DNA of 9,843 bases, from the NCBI GenBank assembly GCA_028687395.1, contig JAQUAE010000041.1, forward strand, positions 1-9,843. Reading direction: 5' to 3'. A program made the position numbers and the translations under genes. Source of the stretch: Anaerolineales bacterium (GTDB taxonomy: Bacteria; Chloroflexota; Anaerolineae; Anaerolineales; UBA4823). Shown here one piece after another: positions 1 to 5,616 of the stretch; position 1 is the first letter of the stretch; every line of letters starts with the position of its first letter. The notes beneath the pieces were generated by a model, which worked only from the letters and a program-made list of their open reading frames with translations, did not search any database and was not told the origin of the DNA.

Positions 1-31
1 TGCGAAAATTATAACATGGCCAGGTCACAGC

Positions 32-988
32 TCATTTCTGGGCGGCTGTGACGCCTGAAGCCACCCATCCCTCGGCGTACCAGCGCAAATATCCCTCCAG
101 GTGGGCGCTCCAATAGGCTTCCTCGTGATAACCGCGGAACAGGTACCACTCGTGGGGGATGCTCTTCTCGGTGAGGATGGCCTCGAACCAGACCGCGGAG
201 CGCAGGATGTTCGGACGGTCTTTCTCGCCGATGTCCAGGTAGATGCGCGGCATCGAGTCGGGGGGGATCGCGTCCAGCCACTGGCGGATGTGGGCGGTGT
301 CGGTGTGAAAGACGGGCAGGCTGTGCCCGCCGATCGCGCCGAACAGCTCCCAGTGGGTGAGCCCCAGGTGAACAGCCCAACCTGCGCCGCGCGAGAGCCC
401 GCCGATCGCTCGGAAGTTCCGCTCGGGAAGAGTGCGGTAGTGGCTGTCGATGTACGGGATCAACGCCTCCACCACGGCCTGGCCAAACGGGTCTTGCGTC
501 GGTTGTTCCCACAGCCGGTCGCGGGGCATAACGATGAGGAACGGCGGCACGGCGCCGGAGGCAATCAATTCGTCCGCCGTTTCATCGGCGCCCAGGCGAT
601 CCCACTGGTCGTGGGTGTAGCTCTGCCCATGAATCAGGTAGAGGCTGGGGAAGCGCTGTTCACCCGACTGTGCATAACAGGGCGGCAGGTATATGGAGAA
701 CTCCAGCGGGTCGCGCAATAAGTTGGTCTCCAGCTTCCCCTGAACGACCTCCCCACCGCGGGTCAGGCAGGATGGCGCGGTTGGCGAGGGGCCGGCGGTG
801 TGCACGGCGGCTTTGCCCGGGGTGCTCGGCACCAGGGGCGTGAGGGTGAGCACCGGGGAGGCAGTCATGGCCGGCCTCTGGTGCGCTGTGGGCGTGGCGG
901 TGGAGGGGCTCCCCTGGGATTCCGCGGCGCAGGCCGTGTTGAGCAGGAGCAGTGCCTGGGTAAGGAGGAGCAGTCGCAGGAGTTTCAT
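32..988 (-). CDS. Secreted alpha/beta-hydrolase esterase, probable lipoprotein
   Basis: This 318-residue protein has the putative esterase fold (PF00756; Fes / esterase D-like). It probably hydrolyses an ester at the cell surface; the substrate cannot be read from the sequence. Residues 1-20 form a signal peptide (MKLLR, then a Leu-rich core) ending in LNTAC. Cys20 is a candidate lipid anchor, although the lipobox is imperfect because Asn rather than Leu sits at -3. Residues 27-72 are a Ser/Thr/Pro/Ala-rich linker, typical of surface lipoproteins. The hydrolase domain spans about 80-310. GLSRG at 197-201 gives the nucleophile Ser199, and YLIHG at 117-121 fits the oxyanion strand. Asp257 (in DIGEKD) and His288 (in GYHEEAYW) complete a plausible triad. 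The start is chosen because the signal peptide begins there and a promoter lies about 43 bases upstream, but no clear Shine-Dalgarno site is visible. The gene is transcribed alone, downstream of spoVS on the same strand. Confidence 0.88.
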   Translation of the reverse strand: MKLLRLLLLTQALLLLNTACAAESQGSPSTATPTAHQRPAMTASPVLTLTPLVPSTPGKAAVHTAGPSPTAPSCLTRGGEVVQGKLETNLLRDPLEFSIYLPPCYAQSGEQRFPSLYLIHGQSYTHDQWDRLGADETADELIASGAVPPFLIVMPRDRLWEQPTQDPFGQAVVEALIPYIDSHYRTLPERNFRAIGGLSRGAGWAVHLGLTHWELFGAIGGHSLPVFHTDTAHIRQWLDAIPPDSMPRIYLDIGEKDRPNILRSAVWFEAILTEKSIPHEWYLFRGYHEEAYWSAHLEGYLRWYAEGWVASGVTAAQK

Positions 989-1030
989 CGAGCAAAGGTG
1001 CAGGGATGGGATCAGGCTATTTTCACGCTG

Positions 1031-1059
1031 AGTGTAACAGAGGCGAGTTGGGCTGTAAA
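1031..1059 (-). promoter_or_regulatory. Promoter of the esterase gene
   Basis: On the minus strand a -35 box TTTACA (1054-1059; 5 of 6 consensus) and a -10 box TACACT (1031-1036; 4 of 6) are separated by exactly 17 bases. A TGn extended -10 element sits directly before the -10 box. The predicted transcript start is near 1024, giving a leader of about 36 bases to the ATG at 988. The -35 box lies inside the U-tract of the spoVS terminator. The assignment rests on pattern only. Confidence 0.6.
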
Positions 1060-1100
1060 GAAAAGGAGCGCCGTAAAACCTTGCGGTGTTACGGCGCTCC
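1054..1100 (-). terminator. Intrinsic terminator of spoVS
   Basis: A perfect 12-base-pair inverted repeat (GGAGCGCCGTAA at 1065-1076 pairing with 1089-1100) encloses a 12-base loop. On the minus strand it is followed directly by TTTTCTTTACA (1064-1054), a good U-tract. It lies 76 bases after the spoVS stop codon, so it ends the spoVS transcript. It points towards, and slightly overlaps, the esterase promoter. Confidence 0.88.
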
Positions 1101-1176
1101 GGGTGGTCGTTGCGTGCGGTCTGCCTGATTTCCTCTGATAATCAAGGAAGAAGTGCTCGGAAGCGCAGTAAAGGGA

Positions 1177-1437
1177 TCATCGCGGCTCGACGATAAATTT
1201 GATCGCCGTGCGCACCTTGCCTTCGATATCAACGTCGACAAATTCAGGGATAAAGACGACGTTGTACCCGTCCTCAGCCAGGTAGCTTTTACTGAGGGCC
1301 AGGGCTTTGACGGCCTGGTTGATGGCGCTGGCGCCAATAGCCTGTACTTCCGCATGCTTGTGCTCGCGCACTACTCCAGCGATTGCGCCAGCTACTGAAG
1401 CGGTACGTGACTTGCCGGATACCTTAATGATATCCAT
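1177..1437 (-). CDS. spoVS: Stage V sporulation protein S (SpoVS) family, small nucleic-acid-binding-type protein
   Basis: This 86-residue protein is recognised over its whole length as SpoVS. It starts MDIIKVSGKSRTASVAGAIA, has the central segment VQAIGASAINQAVKALALSK, and ends TAIKFIVEPR, matching the family's size and order. SpoVS proteins are small alpha/beta proteins compared with Alba-like folds and thought to bind nucleic acid. In Bacillus SpoVS influences late sporulation, but relatives are common in bacteria that do not form spores, so the name should not be taken as evidence of sporulation here. The start at 1437 is supported by AGGGAGGAA (1442-1450 complement), whose GGAGG core sits 6 bases from the ATG. 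An in-frame GTG at 1494 would add 19 residues unlike the family and has no ribosome site. The gene is monocistronic: its own promoter is about 90 bases upstream and a strong terminator lies downstream. It is divergent from metH. Confidence 0.95.
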   Translation of the reverse strand: MDIIKVSGKSRTASVAGAIAGVVREHKHAEVQAIGASAINQAVKALALSKSYLAEDGYNVVFIPEFVDVDIEGKVRTAIKFIVEPR

Positions 1438-1492
1438 TGCGTTCCTCCCTGTAAAATAGTGTGGCTGGCTGACTGCAATCAATGGCCAGACC

Positions 1493-1513
1493 ACTGATCA
1501 GCTCGCGATCAGT
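1493..1513. repeat. Inverted repeat at the spoVS transcript start, possible operator
   Basis: Perfect 7-base arms (ACTGATC at 1493-1499 and GATCAGT at 1507-1513) flank a 7-base spacer. The repeat begins about 5 bases downstream of the predicted spoVS transcript start, 12 bases past the -10 box. It could be a repressor site or a small hairpin in the 5' leader. Only the symmetry is seen; function is inferred. Confidence 0.4.
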
Positions 1514-1524
1514 CCTGAATTTTT

Positions 1525-1553
1525 ATTGTACAAGATTTACAGATACAAGGCAA
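1525..1553 (-). promoter_or_regulatory. Promoter of spoVS
   Basis: On the minus strand TTGCCT (1548-1553; 4 of 6) and TACAAT (1525-1530; 5 of 6) are separated by exactly 17 AT-rich bases. The predicted start of transcription is near 1518, giving a leader of about 80 bases. It is a vegetative sigma-type promoter, not a recognisable sporulation-sigma type, which fits a non-sporulation role. No other candidate of similar quality was seen upstream of spoVS. Confidence 0.65.
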
Positions 1554-1646
1554 GACATTCAGGTTTCGGATATTTTGGGTTTTATTTGTTGGATGGAGGC
1601 CAGGGGTCGCTTCGATGGATGAAGCGCCTCCAGAGACAAATTTCCT

Positions 1647-1676
1647 TTGACAAATCCGCCAGCGGTGTGGTACACT
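1647..1676 (+). promoter_or_regulatory. Promoter of the metH operon
   Basis: A perfect -35 box TTGACA (1647-1652) and a -10 box TACACT (1671-1676; 4 of 6) are separated by 18 bases. A TGG extended -10 triplet precedes the -10 box. Transcription would begin near 1683, leaving about 64 bases before the riboswitch and a leader of about 340 bases in total. A 7-base direct repeat GACAAAT (1635-1641 and 1649-1655) overlaps the -35 box and may be chance. Confidence 0.68.
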
Positions 1677-1746
1677 CACGCCCATCGGCCAAATTGGAAT
1701 GGTTTGGTCTAATTAATAAGGTAAGACTGCCCGCTTGGCAGTCGCG

Positions 1747-1907
1747 CTCATCAAGAGAGGTGGAGGGACCGGCCCTGCGAAGCCTCGGCAACCCCGATGG
1801 ATGGGCAGCCTGGAAGACAATGGGTCCCGCAGGTGGGAGTCTCCCCAACCAGGCTGCCATAGCCTCGAGGTGCCAACTCCGGCAGACGCCCACGTCTGAA
1901 AGATGAG
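1747..1907 (+). ncRNA. SAM-I (S-box) riboswitch aptamer
   Basis: This leader element binds S-adenosylmethionine and controls the downstream methionine operon. P1 pairs CTCATC (1747-1752) with GATGAG (1902-1907). The conserved core follows in order: AAGAGAGGTGGAGGGA with the kink-turn and P2 region, GGCCC, GAAGCC and GGCAACC. After the P3 arm come GGTGCCAACTCC and then P4, CAGACG (1883-1888) with CGTCTG (1893-1898) around a CCCA loop. TGAAAGATGAG closes the element. These match the Rfam S-box consensus as I know it almost base for base. P3 is long (about 1791-1871): a basal imperfect stem, then a perfect 10-base-pair segment (1804-1813 with 1849-1858), then a further internal fold. The element is therefore about 160 bases, longer than most SAM-I aptamers. 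Confidence 0.96.
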
Positions 1908-1928
1908 ATGACGCTACGCCGTACCTTG

Positions 1929-1963
1929 CGCCTCTCGCTTTTGGAGAGGCGAATTCTTTATCT
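1929..1963 (+). terminator. Riboswitch expression platform: SAM-dependent terminator
   Basis: CGCCTCTC (1929-1936) pairs perfectly with GAGAGGCG (1944-1951) around a 7-base loop. AATTCTTTATCT follows; it is U-rich but interrupted, so this would be a moderate terminator. A competing antiterminator is visible: GAGATGACGC (1905-1914), which includes the 3' strand of P1, can pair with GCGCCTCTC (1928-1936), the 5' side of the terminator, with one bulge and one mismatch. With SAM bound, P1 forms and the terminator is free to fold. Without SAM, the antiterminator forms. The pairing is seen; the switching is inferred from the S-box family. Confidence 0.8.
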
Positions 1964-2023
1964 CAATGGCGTGTGAGCCCGGGCAGTCTGAAGTGCCTGG
2001 GAGCGCGCCAAGGAAGTGAAACC

Positions 2024-5000
2024 ATGCCCAGAGAGTACACGAACCGTCGCTACCTGGATGCCCTGCAGGAACGAGTCCTGGTCTACGATGGCGCCATGGG
2101 CACCAGCCTGCAGTCTCTGAGGCTGACCGAAGAACATTTTGGCGGCCGCCAATACTATGGCTGCAACGACTACCTGGTCATCTCCTATCCGCAAGCGGTG
2201 GAAGAGGTGCACCGCTCTTTCCTGGAAGCTGGCGTGGACGTCATCGAGACGGACACTTTCCGGGCCAACCGTCTCACTCTGGGTGAATATGGCCTGGGCG
2301 AGCGCGTGGTCGAGATCAACCATGCTGCCGCTCACCTGGCTCGCCGCCTGGCGGATGAATACTCTCTGCGTCCTTCGATGCCGGGAGGAGACCCGTCGCC
2401 ACGCTTCGTGGCAGGTTCCATTGGCCCTTCGGGGAAACTCCCCTCCGCGGACGACCCGGAGCTCTCGAACGTCACGTTTGAAGCACTGGTGGACATTTTC
2501 AGCGAACAAGCCACAGGCCTGGTGAAGGGCGGCGCGGATGTGATCCTGATCGAGACCTCCCAGGACATCCTGGAGGTGAAAGCGGCCATTATTGGCGTGC
2601 AGCGCGCTTTCGCCGCGCTGGGGAGCTACCTGCCGCTTCAGGCGCAGGTCACCCTGGATACCACGGGGCGCATGCTCCTGGGCACCGACATCGCCGCCGC
2701 CCTGGCGATTCTGGAGGGCATGCCCATCGACGTCATCGGGTTGAACTGTTCGACCGGCCCCGAGCACATGCGCGCCCCCATCGATTACCTGGGGGAAAAC
2801 GCCAGCCTGCCAGTCTCCTGCATTCCCAACGCCGGGTTGCCCCTCAACGTGGACGGGGAGGCCGTGTATCCCCTGGAACCCGAGCCGTTCGCTGAGGCGC
2901 TGCTCGAATTCGTGGAGAAGAACGGCGTGGCGGTCGTGGGCGGTTGTTGTGGCACCACCCCGCAACACCTGCGCCTGCTGGTCGAAAAACTCCACGGGCG
3001 GCGCAGGCCTGACCGCCCGGTCCTCCGGCAACCGCGCCTGGCCTCGATGACGCGCGCCATCCCGCTGCGCCAGGAGCCGCCGCCGTTGCTCGTCGGGGAG
3101 CGCTGCAACGCCCAGGGTAGCCGGAAGTTCAAACGCCTGCTCCTGGCCGGGGACGAAGACGCCATACTCGAGCTGGCGCGCGAGCAGGTGGAGAGAGGCG
3201 CCCACGCCCTGGACATCTCCGTGGCGGTCACCGAGCGGGGCGATGAAGGCGAGTTGATGCGCCGGGTGGTGAAGAAGCTTTCAGCGGGAGTAGAAGTTCC
3301 GCTGATGATCGATTCCACCGAGCCCGAGGTGATGGAGATCGCCTTGCAGACCGCACCCGGGCGCTGCGTGCTCAACTCCACCCACCTGGAGGGCGGCCGG
3401 CAACGCGCCGACCGGGTCTTTGCCCTGGCAAAGCAGTACAACGCCGCCGTGCTCTGCCTGACCATCGATGAGCAGGGCATGGCCAAGACTGCGGTGCGCA
3501 AGCTCGAGGTCGCCCGGCGGCTGCTGCAAATCGCCACACAAGACCACGATTTGCCGCCTGAGGCGCTTATCTACGATGCCCTCACCTTCACCCTGGCCAC
3601 CGGCGATCCGGAGTTCGCCAATTCCGCCATCGAGACCCTGGACGGCATCCGGCGCATCAAGAGCGAGCTACCCGGCGTGCTCACCTCGCTGGGGGTGAGT
3701 AACGTTTCATTTGGGCTGAGCCCCGCAGCGCGCGCCGCGGTCAACAGCATCATGCTCTTCCACGCCGTGCAAGCCGGCCTGGATATGGCCATCGTCAACC
3801 CGGCGCACATCACACCGTATGCCGATATCCCCGCTGAACAACGCCAACTAGCCGACGATTTGATTTTCAACCGCCGCCCAGACGCCCTGCAACGCCTGAT
3901 CGAGGGCTTCGATAGCGTCGCTTCCTCTCTTGTGAAGCAGGGTCAAGGTGGGGCGAAAACCGCCTTGGAGGGCATGACCCCCCAGGAACGCCTGCACTGG
4001 CGCATCCTGCATCGCCACAAGGACGGCGTGGAAGCCGACATCGACACGCTCATTCTCTCGCGCAACGGAGGGAGCGCCCACAGCCGGGCGGTGAGTGTGC
4101 TGAACACAGTGCTCTTGCCTGCCATGAAGGAGGTTGGCGATAAATTCGGGGCGGGGGAGCTGATCCTGCCTTTCGTGCTGCAATCCGCAGAGGTGATGAA
4201 GAAAGCCGTCTCCCACCTGGAAAATTATTTAGAGAAAAAGGAAGGCGCCTCCAAGGGCAAAGTGGTGCTCGCCACGGTCTACGGCGACGTCCACGATATC
4301 GGCAAGAACCTGGTCAAGACGATCCTGGCCAATAATGGCTACCAGGTGCTCGACCTGGGCAAGCAGGTCCCCGCGGAGACGATCATCACCCAGGCGGTGG
4401 AGTCGGGCGCGGACGCCATCGGGTTGAGCGCTTTGCTGGTCAGCACCTCCAAGCAGATGCCCCTGGTCATCAATGAGCTTCACCGTCGCGGCGCCCACAT
4501 CCCGGTGTTGGTGGGCGGGGCGGCGATCAACCGGCGCTTCGGCTGGCGCATACTCTTCACCGAGCAGGAGACGCCTTACACCGCTGGGGTGTTCTACTGC
4601 AAAGACGCCTTCGAGGGGTTGGCGGTCATGGATGCCCTGACCGATCCCGGGCGGCACGCGGAACTGGTGCAGAAGGTGCGTAGCGAGGCAGAGCGTGAGA
4701 TGGGCCGGGCGGTAGCCACCGCCGCACAGGAGGGAAGCGGGAAGCGCTCCGCCATCCTGCCCGCCCCGCCGGGCAAGCTACCCGATGCTTTTGGGCCGCG
4801 GGTGGTAAGTGCCATGCCCTTGGAGATGGTCTTCAAGCACCTGGCAAAGAACGAGCTGTTCCGCCTCTCCTGGGGGGCCAAGAACGCGCATGGCGAGGAG
4901 TGGGCGCGCCTGCAGGTGGAATTCGAGGAACGCCTGCTGAAGATGACCCGCCAGGCGTTGCGCTCGGGCTGGTTCTCACCTCAAGGCGCCTATGGGTACT

Positions 5001-5578
5001 GGCCAGCGCAATCCGAGGGGGACGACCTGCTGCTCTACGATCCCGCCGCGATCGGCCAGGGTACCTCCCCGGTTCTCATCGCCCGCTTCACCTTCCCGCG
5101 CCAGCCGGACCGCGAGCGGCTGTGCCTGGCCGATTACTACGCCCCCGTGGCTTCGGGCGTCTTTGACCTGGCCATCTTCCAGGTGGTGACCGTGGGAAGC
5201 CAGGCGACCGAGCGCTTCGACCGGTTGCAGGAAGCTGGCGACTACTCCGAAGCCTATTATTTTCATGGCCTGGCGGTACAGACCGCCGAGGCGGCTGCCG
5301 AATACCTGTACCAGCACATCCGCCGCGAACTCAGCCTGCCTGCCGGTCAGGGCAAACGCTACTCATGGGGCTATCCTGCCATACCCAACCTGGCGGACCA
5401 TCGCAAGGTGTTTGACCTGTTGCCCGCTGAAGAAGCGCTGGGGATGAGCCTGACCCCGGCGTACCAGCTCGTTCCGGAACAGTCCACGGCAGCCATCGTG
5501 GTGCATCATCCCCAGGCGAAGTACTTCAGCGTCGGCGAAAGCCGTGTCGAACAACTGGTCAACGCCAGGGGGTTCTGA
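2024..5578 (+). CDS. metH: Cobalamin-dependent methionine synthase (5-methyltetrahydrofolate-homocysteine methyltransferase)
   Basis: The 1184-residue cytosolic enzyme moves a methyl group from 5-methyl-THF through cobalamin to homocysteine, giving methionine and THF. All four modules of the family are present; E. coli MetH is 1227 residues. The homocysteine domain (about 15-325) has DGAMGT at 22-27 and the zinc ligands Cys242 (NCSTGP), Cys308 and Cys309 (GGCCG). The pterin domain (about 350-620) has VGERCNAQG at 357-365 and MIDSTEP at 428-434. The cobalamin cap and binding domains (about 640-880) carry GDVHDIGKNLV, where His757 is the lower axial cobalt ligand. The activation domain (about 920-1184) has the SAM-binding pattern Arg1112-x-x-x-Gly1116-Tyr1117-Pro. 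The start is the ATG with AAGGAAG 7 bases upstream; an in-frame GTG at 1973 lacks a ribosome site and sits against the riboswitch terminator. It is the first gene of the SAM-controlled operon, 38 bases before its partner. Confidence 0.98.
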   Translation: MPREYTNRRYLDALQERVLVYDGAMGTSLQSLRLTEEHFGGRQYYGCNDYLVISYPQAVEEVHRSFLEAGVDVIETDTFRANRLTLGEYGLGERVVEINHAAAHLARRLADEYSLRPSMPGGDPSPRFVAGSIGPSGKLPSADDPELSNVTFEALVDIFSEQATGLVKGGADVILIETSQDILEVKAAIIGVQRAFAALGSYLPLQAQVTLDTTGRMLLGTDIAAALAILEGMPIDVIGLNCSTGPEHMRAPIDYLGENASLPVSCIPNAGLPLNVDGEAVYPLEPEPFAEALLEFVEKNGVAVVGGCCGTTPQHLRLLVEKLHGRRRPDRPVLRQPRLASMTRAIPLRQEPPPLLVGERCNAQGSRKFKRLLLAGDEDAILELAREQVERGAHALDISVAVTERGDEGELMRRVVKKLSAGVEVPLMIDSTEPEVMEIALQTAPGRCVLNSTHLEGGRQRADRVFALAKQYNAAVLCLTIDEQGMAKTAVRKLEVARRLLQIATQDHDLPPEALIYDALTFTLATGDPEFANSAIETLDGIRRIKSELPGVLTSLGVSNVSFGLSPAARAAVNSIMLFHAVQAGLDMAIVNPAHITPYADIPAEQRQLADDLIFNRRPDALQRLIEGFDSVASSLVKQGQGGAKTALEGMTPQERLHWRILHRHKDGVEADIDTLILSRNGGSAHSRAVSVLNTVLLPAMKEVGDKFGAGELILPFVLQSAEVMKKAVSHLENYLEKKEGASKGKVVLATVYGDVHDIGKNLVKTILANNGYQVLDLGKQVPAETIITQAVESGADAIGLSALLVSTSKQMPLVINELHRRGAHIPVLVGGAAINRRFGWRILFTEQETPYTAGVFYCKDAFEGLAVMDALTDPGRHAELVQKVRSEAEREMGRAVATAAQEGSGKRSAILPAPPGKLPDAFGPRVVSAMPLEMVFKHLAKNELFRLSWGAKNAHGEEWARLQVEFEERLLKMTRQALRSGWFSPQGAYGYWPAQSEGDDLLLYDPAAIGQGTSPVLIARFTFPRQPDRERLCLADYYAPVASGVFDLAIFQVVTVGSQATERFDRLQEAGDYSEAYYFHGLAVQTAEAAAEYLYQHIRRELSLPAGQGKRYSWGYPAIPNLADHRKVFDLLPAEEALGMSLTPAYQLVPEQSTAAIVVHHPQAKYFSVGESRVEQLVNARGF

Positions 5579-5616
5579 ACGGTCTGGCCCGAACCCCATG
5601 AGGAAGGAGTAGCGCT

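Noticed and set aside
24..52. 7-base inverted repeat around the esterase stop codon as a terminator
   Set aside because: The loop is 15 bases and no U-run follows directly on the minus strand. The window ends too soon to judge what lies downstream.
101..721. 206-codon plus-strand frame opposite the esterase
   Set aside because: The minus-strand frame has a signal peptide and a GLSRG catalytic motif; the plus frame has neither family features nor a ribosome site.
1438..1494. GTG start at 1494 for spoVS, adding 19 residues
   Set aside because: SpoVS proteins start at MDIIKVSG or similar, and the strong GGAGG site lies before the ATG at 1437.
1526..1906. Open frames on both strands across the metH leader
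   Set aside because: These bases are explained by the promoter and the SAM-I riboswitch. The frames have no ribosome sites and end inside the aptamer.
1973..2023. Upstream GTG start for metH, adding 17 residues
   Set aside because: It has no Shine-Dalgarno site outside the terminator hairpin, and the extra residues are unlike MetH. The ATG at 2024 has AAGGAAG at the right distance.
1958..3205. 415-codon open frame on the minus strand opposite metH
   Set aside because: It lies wholly opposite the unmistakable MetH reading frame, has no ribosome site or family motif, and has the Arg/Gln/His-rich composition expected of an antisense frame in GC-rich coding DNA.
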